From the NCBI GenBank assembly GCA_902767725.1, contig CACXIM010000011.1:1-60783 (forward strand): 60,783 nucleotides of DNA, written 5' to 3'. The translations under genes and the position numbers were made by a program. Below are positions 9,052-16,911 of this stretch, in pieces. The notes under the pieces are model-generated. The model was not told where the DNA came from and ran no database searches. It saw nothing but the letters and a program-made list of their open reading frames with translations. The stretch comes from an uncultured Bacteroidia bacterium. GTDB lineage: Bacteria; Bacteroidota; Bacteroidia; Bacteroidales; F082. The stretch's first letter is position 1. Each line of letters opens with the position of its first letter.

Positions 9052-9636
9052 ATGGAAACCCTCTCCCACATCGACTCCGACCTTTTCCTATTCCTCAACG
9101 GCTTGCATGCCAGTTGGTTGGATAAGGTCATGATTCTCGTCACCGATATGTGGGTCTGGCTTCCGCTATACCTATTATTATTATATTGGACGATTAAACA
9201 ATACGGCAAGCGTTGCTGGTGGGTCTTTTTGGCCGTCATCATTGTGGTACTCTGCACCGACCAATTGGCTTCCCATGTCTGCAAGCCTGTTTTTCAACGA
9301 CTGAGACCTTGTTACAACCCTGATTTTCAAAGTTTAATCCATCTCCCAAAAGGCATGGCGGGCGGACAATACGGTTTTGTTTCCTCCCATGCCGCCAACA
9401 CTTTTGGAGTTGCCGTCTTATTACCCCCCCTCTTAAACCGTTTCCGTCCTTGGACAGCTATCGCGCTTTATTTTTGGGCCTTTGTTTCGAGTTATAGCCG
9501 TATCTACATCGGCTACCACTACCCAGGCGACATCCTATGCGGTGCAGTTATAGGTGTATTGGTTGGGCTGATCCTTTGGAAAGTGTTTCAGCTTGTTGTA
9601 GTAAGAAAAATCTGGAAATCAGAACAAGGAAGGTGA
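9052..9636 (+). CDS. PAP2 family membrane phosphatase
   Basis: A 194-residue integral membrane protein with about five to six hydrophobic segments. The three phosphatidic acid phosphatase type 2 motifs are present: KPVFQRLRP, SSHAANTF (in place of SGH) and SRIYIGYHYPGD, with the last His and Asp as catalytic and stabilising residues. Family members dephosphorylate undecaprenyl pyrophosphate, phosphatidate or lipid A; the substrate here cannot be told. It is the last gene of the plus-strand run, and its 3' end overlaps the opposing SAM hydrolase gene by 18 bp. Confidence 0.88.
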   Translation: METLSHIDSDLFLFLNGLHASWLDKVMILVTDMWVWLPLYLLLLYWTIKQYGKRCWWVFLAVIIVVLCTDQLASHVCKPVFQRLRPCYNPDFQSLIHLPKGMAGGQYGFVSSHAANTFGVAVLLPPLLNRFRPWTAIALYFWAFVSSYSRIYIGYHYPGDILCGAVIGVLVGLILWKVFQLVVVRKIWKSEQGR

Positions 9637-10431
9637 AGAAGCCTTGTCCCTGTCATAAAATACCACTTTGATTGTCGAAGAAGGCTCGATGCCGCAAAGT
9701 GAGGCCAGTTTGGCTTTGTTCAAGGCCAATTCAAGATAGCCATGAGTGCCAAATATGGCCACCAAATCCACCACGTCGACATCGAGATAGCTGTCCGAAA
9801 TCTCGTCAACGGTATAGAGGTCGCCTTTTACTTGGATAATGAAGTTGCGACCACGGCGCTCTTGCTCAAACAACTCCTTGGAGATATTGGTAATCAAGTT
9901 GTCGTATGAGTCAATATGCATCACCACGCCTTCGATAGTGTCCTCGCGGGCCACGGCACAGAAGGCGCCGCCTGGGTTCAGCTTCAGGCGTGGCTCACCG
10001 ATACTGGAAAGTGGCTCACCTTTGGCCAGCATAACGGCTACCTTGGCAAAACGGTCACGCGTGGCGAAGGTGAAGAAATCGGAATCTTGCATCACGTCGA
10101 TGCAAACCGCCTCATCAAATTTGCCATCAAGAATATGACTGAAGATGCCGTTATCCGTGGAGATGAAATACTGTCCCTCGGCCTTCACCACCACGTGCGG
10201 ACACTCCATCGATTCAATCGTGTCGACACCAATAATGTGAATCGTTCCGGGAGGAAAACAACGATAGCAATTCTTCAGCGTAAAACCTGCTTGCGAAACA
10301 TTAAACGGCTCGATTTCATGGGTGACGTCAACGATGGTCGCATCAGGAAGCATCGACAAGATGGTGCCTTTTACCGCAGCCACATAGTAATCCTTTGTGC
10401 CCCAATCGCTTGTTAATGTGATAATTGCCAT
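9619..10431 (-). CDS. SAM hydroxide adenosyltransferase (DUF62 family)
   Basis: A 270-residue cytoplasmic protein of the fluorinase/chlorinase-related family that splits S-adenosylmethionine to adenosine and methionine. LTSDWGTKDYYVAAVKG at the start and VDVTHEIEPFNVSQAGF are the family's signature N-terminal strands, followed by HIIGVDTIES and STDNGIF, with the C-terminal barrel after residue 170. It is converging and overlapping with the PAP2 gene, and divergent from phoH with a 211-bp gap that holds both promoters. Confidence 0.9.
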   Translation of the reverse strand: MAIITLTSDWGTKDYYVAAVKGTILSMLPDATIVDVTHEIEPFNVSQAGFTLKNCYRCFPPGTIHIIGVDTIESMECPHVVVKAEGQYFISTDNGIFSHILDGKFDEAVCIDVMQDSDFFTFATRDRFAKVAVMLAKGEPLSSIGEPRLKLNPGGAFCAVAREDTIEGVVMHIDSYDNLITNISKELFEQERRGRNFIIQVKGDLYTVDEISDSYLDVDVVDLVAIFGTHGYLELALNKAKLASLCGIEPSSTIKVVFYDRDKASSPSLF

Positions 10432-10483
10432 GGTCAGTGAGCGTATCGAACTGTCGTTTGCTATAAGTGGTATAGAGATTTTG

Positions 10484-10546
10484 CAAAGGTATATTATTTA
10501 TGTGAAACTTACCATAGGTTTTAGAAAAAAAATATCACTATCTTTG
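10484..10546. promoter_or_regulatory. Divergent promoter region between SAM hydrolase and phoH
   Basis: TACCTTTG on the minus strand (10491-10484) serves the SAM hydrolase, 52 bases from its start. TATCTTTG on the plus strand (10539-10546) serves phoH, leaving a leader of about 90 bases that contains the doubled segment TCCCGCGTCC. Only the -7 boxes are clear. Confidence 0.5.
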
Positions 10547-10642
10547 CGACCAAAAAAAAGAACTAGAGGCGGCGAAACACGTGACTACAGGACAACCATC
10601 CCGCGTCCATAAGTCCCGCGTCCCGAGTCAAAAGGATAGAAT

Positions 10643-11632
10643 ATGGCAGAACAGATTCTTCAGATAGAAAACGTTGACCCTAAAGAACTACACGGACCCA
10701 ACGACAAATACTTGGAGTTGGTGAAGAGCATGTTTCCCAAGCTGAAAATCATAGCCCGCGGCGACTTTGTGAAAGTGATTGGCGACGACGAAGAGATTGA
10801 GTATTTCACCAACCGCTACGAAACCTTGATGGTGCAGCTGGAGCGTTTCGGCAAACTCACCGCCCAGACTGTGGAAGACGTGATGATGGCCAGTACTGAT
10901 AGTGAGTTACAACGTAAGATGTCAGAGAGTGATGTGCTCTTGTTTGGCCGCAGCGGTGTACCCATCAAGGCCATCACCGCCAACCAAAAGCGCATGGTGA
11001 TGGCTTCGGAACAGAAGGACTTGATTTTCGCCATCGGTCCCGCTGGAACGGGAAAGACCTATACTGCCGTGGCTTTGGCCGTCCGTGCCCTAAAAGCCAA
11101 ACAAGTGAGACGCATCATCCTGACTCGTCCTGCCGTCGAAGCCGACGAACATCTCGGTTTCCTTCCTGGCGACCTCAAGGACAAGCTCGACCCGTATCTG
11201 CAACCGCTCTATGACGCTTTGCGTGATATGATACCCTCTACAAAATTAGAGAGTTACATGGAAGACCACACCATTGAGATTGCGCCCTTAGCTTTCATGC
11301 GTGGCCGTACCTTGGACCACGCCTTCGTCATCCTCGACGAGGCGCAAAATGCCACGCGCAGCCAGCTGAAGATGTTCCTCACCCGTATGGGACGCTCGGC
11401 CAAGTTCATCGTCACTGGCGACATCACCCAAATCGACCTGCCGCCCAAGACGCCTTCGGGATTGCCACAGGCCATGGAGGTGTTGAAAGATGTGAAAGGC
11501 ATTGAATTCATCTATTTGGACGACAAGGATGTGGTGAGGCATAAATTGGTGACGGATATCATCAATGCATATAAGAAACATCACGAAGAGGAAAAAGAAG
11601 ATAACACAGAGGACACACAAGGCATCCCGTAG
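10643..11632 (+). CDS. PhoH family ATPase
   Basis: A 329-residue P-loop ATPase related to the C-terminal half of superfamily I helicases. Walker A is GPAGTGKTYTA (about residue 133) and Walker B is VILDEAQNA. TGDITQIDLP follows, as is typical of PhoH. It has been linked to RNA processing in other bacteria, but its role here is unknown. The last codons (GIP, stop) are formed by a CATCCCGTAGGGATG palindrome of the REP family associated with the next gene. Confidence 0.93.
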   Translation: MAEQILQIENVDPKELHGPNDKYLELVKSMFPKLKIIARGDFVKVIGDDEEIEYFTNRYETLMVQLERFGKLTAQTVEDVMMASTDSELQRKMSESDVLLFGRSGVPIKAITANQKRMVMASEQKDLIFAIGPAGTGKTYTAVALAVRALKAKQVRRIILTRPAVEADEHLGFLPGDLKDKLDPYLQPLYDALRDMIPSTKLESYMEDHTIEIAPLAFMRGRTLDHAFVILDEAQNATRSQLKMFLTRMGRSAKFIVTGDITQIDLPPKTPSGLPQAMEVLKDVKGIEFIYLDDKDVVRHKLVTDIINAYKKHHEEEKEDNTEDTQGIP

Positions 11633-11689
11633 GGATGCAACGTTCGGTAAAACAAAACCTAAGGAGCCATCTGCATCCCATAAGGATGC
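11622..11689. repeat. Two REP-type palindromes upstream of the transposase
   Basis: GCATCCCGTAGGGATGC (11622-11638) overlaps the phoH stop codon, and GCATCC-CATAA-GGATGC lies at 11673-11689. Further members of the family follow the transposase at 12178, 12297 and 12348. Confidence 0.85.
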
Positions 11690-11705
11690 GCCATAAGAAG
11701 AAAAA

Positions 11706-12167
11706 ATGCCAAACACATACACACAGATACATATACATACCGTCTTCGCGGTCCAAAACAGGCTCTGTCTGATTGATAAAAGCTGGAGAGATAGGCTATA
11801 CCAGTATATTATTTCTATTATACAGAACAACGGTCACAAGGTGCTTGCTATCGGCGGTATGGGCGACCATGTACATATCTTGTTTGGTTTTCGTCCATCT
11901 GAATCGTTATCTCATCTAATGCAAGAGGTGAAACGAGATTCGTCTGCGTGGATAAATGCCAATCATTTTGTCAAAGGAAAATTCTCATGGCAAGAAGGAT
12001 TTGGGGCGTTTTCTTATAGCAAGAGCCAAATCCCAAATGTGTGCAGCTACATTGAAACACAAGAGGAACATCATAGGAAAAAGAGATTTACAGAAGAATA
12101 CATTGACTTTTTGGAAGAATATGGAATTGAATATGATAAACGATACATTTTTAAACCTATTGAATAA
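11706..12167 (+). CDS. IS200-like REP-associated tyrosine transposase (RAYT)
   Basis: A 153-residue single-domain HUH transposase of the Y1 family. GDHVHILFGF carries the HUH metal-binding pair, and the catalytic tyrosine is in FSYSKSQIP, preceded by KFSWQEGFGAF. The gene is flanked by five copies of a CATCCC-palindrome and by a 10-bp inverted repeat, which is the arrangement expected of RAYT proteins that act on REP sequences, rather than a full insertion sequence. The gene is AT-rich compared with phoH and purC, so it may be acquired. The frame is intact, so the protein could be active. Confidence 0.88.
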   Translation: MPNTYTQIHIHTVFAVQNRLCLIDKSWRDRLYQYIISIIQNNGHKVLAIGGMGDHVHILFGFRPSESLSHLMQEVKRDSSAWINANHFVKGKFSWQEGFGAFSYSKSQIPNVCSYIETQEEHHRKKRFTEEYIDFLEEYGIEYDKRYIFKPIE

Positions 12168-12177
12168 CATAATGGCA

Positions 12178-12362
12178 CATCCCGATGGGATGTAATGGAT
12201 TCATAACCGCATTTTTCTACCGAGCGGTTTTCCCTACGGGAAAAAGATTCGTCCCATCGGAATTCACCACTCGGTAGAAATAAACAAGACAAAACACATC
12301 CCGTAGGGATGGGCCCTCGGTAAAAACAACACAAAAGAGGACAAACACATCCCATCGGGATG
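12178..12362. repeat. REP-type palindrome cluster downstream of the transposase
   Basis: Three CATCCC palindromes lie here: CATCCCGATGGGATG (12178-12192), CATCCCGTAGGGATG (12297-12311) and CATCCCATCGGGATG (12348-12362). Between the first two, TTCTACCGAG (12215-12224) is perfectly inverted at 12270-12279 and encloses TTTTCCC-TAC-GGGAAAA. Together with the copies at 11622 and 11673 they bracket the transposase. The stretch contains no gene and ends 34 bases before purC. Confidence 0.85.
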
Positions 12363-12396
12363 CACCAATTGAAAAACAACAACAAACTCAATAGAT

Positions 12397-13305
12397 ATGA
12401 AAGCTCTAACAAAAACAGATTACCAATTCCCTGGCCTGACCAAGGTGTATCACGGCAAGGTCCGCGATTGTTATTTCATCAACGACGAATACATGGTGAT
12501 GGTCGCCACCGACCGCATCTCGGCTTTCGATGTCATCAACCAGATTGCCGCCATGTTCCTCGATGCCACCGCCGACATCGTTCCCAACTGGAAGCTCGCC
12601 TCCCCCGACCCGATGGTCACTGTGGGTCGCCTCTGTAAGCCCTTCCCTATTGAGATGATTATTAGAGGTTATTTGACGGGCAGCTCTTGGCGCACCTATA
12701 AGAGCGGTCAACACACCATCTGCGGCGTGCAGATTCCCGACGGCATGAAGGAACACCAGCGCTTCGCCGAGCCTATCATCACCCCAACCACCAAGGCTGA
12801 GGAAGGCCATGACGAAGACATCTCACGCGAGGAAATCATCAGTCGTGGACTCATCAGCGAGAGCGACTATGTACAGATTGAAGACATCACCCGTAAGCTC
12901 TTCCAACGCGGTACCGAAATCGCCGCCAAGCAGGGCTTGATTCTCGTCGATACCAAATACGAGTTCGGCAAGATTGGCGACCAAATCGTACTGATGGACG
13001 AAATCCATACCCCTGACTCGTCGCGTTACTTCATTGCTGACCAATACGAGGAACGCTTTGCCAAGGGCGAGCCACAGGTGCAACTTTCGAAGGAGTTCGT
13101 CCGCGAATGGCTGATGGCCAACGGCTTCCAAGGCAAGGAAGGCCAGCAAGTGCCCGAGATGACGCCCGAATATGTCAATAGTGTTTCAGAGCGCTACATC
13201 GAACTCTATGAGAAAGTCACGGGACACAAGTTTGAGAAGGCTCCTGAATCGGAAGACTTGGTGAAACGGATTGAAAAGAACGTGATGAACTATTTGAAGC
13301 TGTAA
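12397..13305 (+). CDS. purC: Phosphoribosylaminoimidazole-succinocarboxamide synthase
   Basis: SAICAR synthetase joins CAIR and aspartate using ATP in purine synthesis. The sequence GKVRDCYFI begins the nucleotide-binding part. [12 protein letters not shown] and [14 protein letters not shown] are family signatures, and VDTKYEFG and [11 protein letters not shown] lie in the catalytic half. The 302-residue length fits the longer SAICAR synthetases. The start [13 protein letters not shown] is preceded by an A-rich stretch without Shine-Dalgarno. It is transcribed alone and ends at a strong terminator. Confidence 0.96.
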   Translation: MKALTKTDYQFPGLTKVYHGKVRDCYFINDEYMVMVATDRISAFDVINQIAAMFLDATADIVPNWKLASPDPMVTVGRLCKPFPIEMIIRGYLTGSSWRTYKSGQHTICGVQIPDGMKEHQRFAEPIITPTTKAEEGHDEDISREEIISRGLISESDYVQIEDITRKLFQRGTEIAAKQGLILVDTKYEFGKIGDQIVLMDEIHTPDSSRYFIADQYEERFAKGEPQVQLSKEFVREWLMANGFQGKEGQQVPEMTPEYVNSVSERYIELYEKVTGHKFEKAPESEDLVKRIEKNVMNYLKL

Positions 13306-13329
13306 GATTAACTATGGCTTATGGCCTAT

Positions 13330-13374
13330 GACTATGGCCGCTCTCACTTTTGTAAGAGTGGCCATAGTCTTTTT
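13330..13374 (+). terminator. Terminator of purC
   Basis: GACTATGGCCGCTCT (13330-13344) is an exact inverted repeat of AGAGTGGCCATAGTC (13355-13369) apart from one mismatch, and is followed by TTTTT. The inverted repeat could also act on the opposing PHP gene, which ends at 13376. Confidence 0.85.
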
Positions 13375-13375
13375 G

Positions 13376-14245
13376 TCACAGGCCTATTTCAATAAAATGC
13401 CCATCCTTGAAATTCACCACACTGCGATACCCCGCTCTCTTCAAAGCTTCCTCGGCAGCAGCAAATTCAAGGGTGATTTCACTGAAATGGTGCGCATCAG
13501 CTGAGATAATGGCGGGAACACCCATCTTGCAAGCCTCCTCCATCAGCCAAGGCGAAGGATAGAAGCCGTTGTAGCGTTTCTTGTAGATGCCGCGTGTGTT
13601 GATTTCCATCACAAGACCTTTCTGTCGGATGAGGTCGAGAGTTTCGAGGGCGAGTTTGCGGTACCATGGCTCGTCCTCGTGGAAATAGCGGTCGCGGTTG
13701 TGCATCTTGATTTTGTCGAAGTGGGCTATGATGTCAAACTGTTCGTTTTCAATCATTTCGTTCGACTGCTCGAAGAAACGGCGCACGGCACGACGGATGT
13801 CGCCATTGAAGAACTTTTGCAAGCCTTCGTCATAGACTTCCCACTTGGGGCCATCGATGAACCAGATTTGTTCTGAAAGTGCCGGCCCTTCGACAGGCTC
13901 AGGGACCTTGTCTACTACTAAATGCACCCCACCAATCAGATAATCAAGATGATACTTTTCCTTGGTCACGGCAAAAGGCTCGGAAACACCCGTGAGGTAG
14001 TCAGCCTCCAAGGCGCAGTAGATATCGATTTTGTCCTTGAATTCCTCTTTCAATTGGGCGATTTCAGCCACATAACGCGGCATGTCAGCCGATTTCACCG
14101 AGAATGTGTTGTCGAAAGGCAGTGGACTGTGCTCCGAAAAGCCAAGCGTGGTCAAGCCCTGACGGACAGCCTCTTCCACAATTTCGCGGGGCTGGGATTT
14201 GCCGTCGGAATAAATGCTGTGGGTATGTAAATTGAAATTCTGCAT
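13376..14245 (-). CDS. PHP domain phosphatase, HisJ-like histidinol-phosphatase
   Basis: A 289-residue PHP-fold metal-dependent phosphatase. NLHTHSIYSDG gives the first HxH motif, GFSEHSPLPF the second metal-binding His, and IGGVHL and SADAHH further ligands. This matches the HisJ class, which removes phosphate from histidinol phosphate in histidine synthesis, though other PHP substrates are possible. The start at MQNFNLHTHS is preferred over the ATG at 14269, which adds eight non-family residues. Residues of about 112-124 contain VPEPVEGP, the translation of a dispersed DNA repeat at 13881-13906 inserted in frame into a surface loop just before WFIDGP. Confidence 0.88.
   Translation of the reverse strand: MQNFNLHTHSIYSDGKSQPREIVEEAVRQGLTTLGFSEHSPLPFDNTFSVKSADMPRYVAEIAQLKEEFKDKIDIYCALEADYLTGVSEPFAVTKEKYHLDYLIGGVHLVVDKVPEPVEGPALSEQIWFIDGPKWEVYDEGLQKFFNGDIRRAVRRFFEQSNEMIENEQFDIIAHFDKIKMHNRDRYFHEDEPWYRKLALETLDLIRQKGLVMEINTRGIYKKRYNGFYPSPWLMEEACKMGVPAIISADAHHFSEITLEFAAAEEALKRAGYRSVVNFKDGHFIEIGL
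13881..13906. repeat. 26-bp dispersed repeat (CTTCGACAGGCTCAGG type) inside the PHP gene
   Basis: The 26 bases are matched at 25 positions by the reverse complement of 58168-58193 inside the MMPL exporter gene. In the PHP frame it encodes VPEPVEGPA. The sequence belongs to a widespread class of bacterial repeats with a CCTTCGACAGG core. Confidence 0.85.
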
Positions 14246-14261
14246 AATTGAAACAAATTGC

Positions 14262-14280
14262 GGACGCATTCGATGCGTCC
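14262..14280. repeat. Short palindrome GGACGCAT-TCG-ATGCGTCC
   Basis: Perfect inverted repeat between the PHP gene and the U32 gene, followed by CTAC. It resembles the GACGCAT-centred palindrome at 19185 and may be a partial member of the GTAGAGAC family. Confidence 0.6.
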
Positions 14281-15519
14281 CTACAAGGTTGAAATTACTT
14301 TATAAACCTTGTCGCCACGACGCACCAGCGACTTCACGGGAATCGAGCAATACTCGCCCTTGACGGTTTGCTGGACATTGTCCAAGTCCACGCGGATTTC
14401 GGTGAGTGTGTCCTCGTAAACGCCTGTCGTCGGACCGATAATCATGATCTGTTCGCCGAGCTTGAGGTCGTTGCTGTCCATGCGGATTTCTGCAACACCT
14501 AATTTGCTGTAATAATTGGTGATCAGTCCAATATACTCCTTGCTTTGGGTGGCGTGAGAGCCATACTGTTTCGACCACTCAAAGGTCCTGCGGCCCAAAT
14601 AATAGCCATCCCAGAAGCCTCGGTTATAAACGCTCTTCAACCGTTCCATCCATGCATCGATCTTCTCTTGCGTGAAGGTGCCTTCCTGAATGGCTTTCAC
14701 CGCCTCGCTGTATACCGACACCGTCAGTTTGGTGTACTCTGGCGAACGACCACGACCTTCAATTTTCAGCACTTCCACACCCGCATCCAACACCCTGTCC
14801 AAAAAAGGCAGCGTGCAGAGGTCTTTGGGCGACATAATGTATTCATTATCTAGCGTCAATTCATAGCCTTCCTCGCGCTCGCGCACGTCATAACCACGAC
14901 GGCACAACTGCATGCAGGCGCCACGGTTGGAGGATGAGTTGTAGATGTCCTGACTCAAGTTGCATTTGCCCGAAATGGCCATGCAAAGGGCACCATGGCA
15001 AAACACCTCGATTCGCACCAAGTCACCATGAGGGCCGCGGATTTGTTGTCGTTCAATCTCCTCAGTGATATGGCGTACCTGGTCGATGTTTAACTCGCGG
15101 GCGGTCACCATCACGTCGGCAAATTGGGAATAGTAGCGCACCGCTTCGAGATTGGTGATGTTACATTGGGTCGACATGTGTACCTCAATGCCAATCTGTC
15201 GGGCATATTGGATCACGCTTTGGTCGGAGGCGATGATGGCCGAAATGCCATTAGCCTTAATGGCATCAAGCAGTTGGTGCATCTCCTTCATCTCCTCGTC
15301 GTAAATAATCGTATTGACCGTGACATAACTCTTTACGCCATACTCGTTGCATGTTTCAGCCAGTTGGCGCAGGTCGTCCAAATTAAAGTTTTTCGCTGAG
15401 CGCGAGCGCATGTTGAGTTTGCCGATGCCGAAGTATACGCTACCAGCGCCGGCTTGTATGGCGGCTGCGAGGGCTTCGTAGGAGCCCACGGGAGCCATGA
15501 TTTCGATGTTTCGTTTCAT
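14281..15519 (-). CDS. Peptidase U32 family protein
   Basis: A 412-residue protein of the U32 (collagenase-like/TrhP/RlhA) family. The start KRNIEIMAPVGSYEALAAA and VYFGIGKLNMRSRSAKNF are the family N-terminus. EVFCHGALCMAISGKCNLSQ followed by GACMQLCRRGY carries the conserved cysteines thought to bind an Fe-S cluster, and VLKIEGRGRSPEY follows. Bacterial members act in tRNA or rRNA hydroxylation with prephenate, so protease activity is doubtful. Which branch this is cannot be told. The -7 box at 15532-15525 lies only 6 bases from the ATG, so the message may be almost leaderless. Confidence 0.9.
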   Translation of the reverse strand: MKRNIEIMAPVGSYEALAAAIQAGAGSVYFGIGKLNMRSRSAKNFNLDDLRQLAETCNEYGVKSYVTVNTIIYDEEMKEMHQLLDAIKANGISAIIASDQSVIQYARQIGIEVHMSTQCNITNLEAVRYYSQFADVMVTARELNIDQVRHITEEIERQQIRGPHGDLVRIEVFCHGALCMAISGKCNLSQDIYNSSSNRGACMQLCRRGYDVREREEGYELTLDNEYIMSPKDLCTLPFLDRVLDAGVEVLKIEGRGRSPEYTKLTVSVYSEAVKAIQEGTFTQEKIDAWMERLKSVYNRGFWDGYYLGRRTFEWSKQYGSHATQSKEYIGLITNYYSKLGVAEIRMDSNDLKLGEQIMIIGPTTGVYEDTLTEIRVDLDNVQQTVKGEYCSIPVKSLVRRGDKVYKVISTL

Positions 15520-15524
15520 GACTG

Positions 15525-15532
15525 CAAAGGTA
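15525..15532 (-). promoter_or_regulatory. -7 box of the U32 gene
   Basis: TACCTTTG on the minus strand, 5 bases upstream of the U32 start codon. Either the transcript is nearly leaderless or translation begins at a later codon such as the Met at 15498. Confidence 0.45.
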
Positions 15533-15552
15533 CGACTTATTCCAAAAGCAAC

Positions 15553-16629
15553 TTACTGCTTCATGAACTTTTGTGTGACCACACAACCATTCTTCGTAGT
15601 TGCTTTCAACAAATAGTAACCAGTCGCCAAACCTCTCATATTAACTGATTCTAAACTATTTACAATTGTCATAATGCATTTTCCGTCCAAACTGAAGATT
15701 TCTATTTGTTGCAATTCCTCTGCTTCAATATAAAGCACTTCATCAACGGGATTTGGCCAAATATTCAATAGGATTTCAGGCATTTCGTCAATTCCTGTAA
15801 TAGTCGAATAATAGAATATCGTTTGACTTCTTTCAGATTGACCATCATGTTTTCCCCGCCCATCATCGCTATACAATAATTTGTTGCGGCAAAACTTATT
15901 GATGCCGTTGATATTATACAAATTGTAAAAATAGAAATCAAGACCCGCAATATTACTGCTAAGAATTGTCGTATCATAATAATAACTGAATTCATTTTCA
16001 AGCCACCATTCCTCAGCATCATAATAGTATTGTTTTGAAACTATACAGTTTTGATGATTGTCATAGGTGTGTACAATTTTACTTTCAGGAATCCAAACCC
16101 CAAGCGAATTAGTACCCCAAAAAACAATTTCATCAATATCAAGTTGGTCATCATAAAAAAACTCTTTCTTACTCTCTTCTCGCCAACTTCCATTATTAAG
16201 AAACGATTCCTTTACAATTGAAACATTGTTATCTTCATTGTATTCATATACGGTTTTCGCTTCATCAGTTACGGCTCCGTTTTCCAAAAAATAAAGCAAT
16301 GCTTCCGACCTCCTACCTAAACTGTCATAAACATATTTTGTATGATAACTATAATCAGGATCGATATCTGTTTGAGTAGCACTACTAAGTCTATTCAGAC
16401 TATCATACGTAAACTCAAAATAGAATAAATCACCGCTTTCTTTAATTTCCATCTTTTCTACATTGTATTGATTGTCATACACAAAATGGTATTTAAACCT
16501 TCCAGCATCAATACTATCAAGTTTTTCGGTATATGCATTCATTTGTTTTGAAAAACCCTCGTTTGGCATCTGTGCCATTGCCGAAATCATGCAACATAAA
16601 ACGGCTGCAACAAGTAAATGTTTCTTCAT
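15553..16629 (-). CDS. Secreted protein with T9SS type A sorting domain
   Basis: A 358-residue protein starting MKKHLLVAAVLCCMISAMAQ, a signal peptide. The upstream ATG at 16707 would add 26 residues before it. The middle has repeated YD-like segments (FTYDSLNRLSSATQT, YVYDSLGRRSEALLYF, YEYNEDNN) resembling Rhs/YD repeats. The last 75 residues (NIWPNPVDEVLYIE, FSLDGKCIMTI, GLATGYYLLKATT) form a type A T9SS C-terminal domain, so it is exported across the outer membrane. Function is unknown. The gene is clearly more AT-rich than its neighbours, which suggests recent acquisition or fast evolution. Confidence 0.85.
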   Translation of the reverse strand: MKKHLLVAAVLCCMISAMAQMPNEGFSKQMNAYTEKLDSIDAGRFKYHFVYDNQYNVEKMEIKESGDLFYFEFTYDSLNRLSSATQTDIDPDYSYHTKYVYDSLGRRSEALLYFLENGAVTDEAKTVYEYNEDNNVSIVKESFLNNGSWREESKKEFFYDDQLDIDEIVFWGTNSLGVWIPESKIVHTYDNHQNCIVSKQYYYDAEEWWLENEFSYYYDTTILSSNIAGLDFYFYNLYNINGINKFCRNKLLYSDDGRGKHDGQSERSQTIFYYSTITGIDEMPEILLNIWPNPVDEVLYIEAEELQQIEIFSLDGKCIMTIVNSLESVNMRGLATGYYLLKATTKNGCVVTQKFMKQ

Positions 16630-16709
16630 GGGATTATCTTTAGAGTTAATACAAAAGCAAAAGTAAACAAAAAAACAGCTCGACTGATATTCAAGCTGTT
16701 TTTTCAAAG

Positions 16710-16783
16710 TCGGGATGACAAGATTCGAACTTGCGGCCTCTTCGTCCCGAACGAAGCGCGCTACCGGGCTGCGCTACATCCCG
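16710..16783 (-). tRNA. tRNA-Pro (anticodon CGG)
   Basis: On the minus strand the acceptor stem CGGGATG pairs with CATCCCG. The anticodon stem CTTCG/CGAAG encloses TTCGGGA with anticodon CGG, reading CCG. A normal T arm has loop TTCGAAT. No CCA is encoded. Confidence 0.93.
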
Positions 16784-16844
16784 AACCGTTTTGCGCTATA
16801 GTGTGCAATTTGTTGGCCAGTTTTTTTGAAAAATGGATAAAACT

Positions 16845-16911
16845 GCTTTTTGAAGGCATGTCATTCCTACGATGATTGGTGCGGAGGCTGGAATCTATGC
16901 CTTCAAAAAGC
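16845..16911. repeat. 15-bp inverted repeat at the 3' end of mntP
   Basis: GCTTTTTGAAGGCAT (16845-16859) is the exact reverse complement of 16897-16911, with 37 bases between them. The right arm includes the mntP stop codon and last codons. It may serve as a terminator or 3' stabilising hairpin for the minus-strand mntP message. Confidence 0.75.

Noticed and set aside
16710-16783. Genomic island integrated at tRNA-Pro
   Set aside because: No integrase gene and no direct repeat of the tRNA 3' end was found within the window. Only the neighbouring AT-rich gene hints at transfer.
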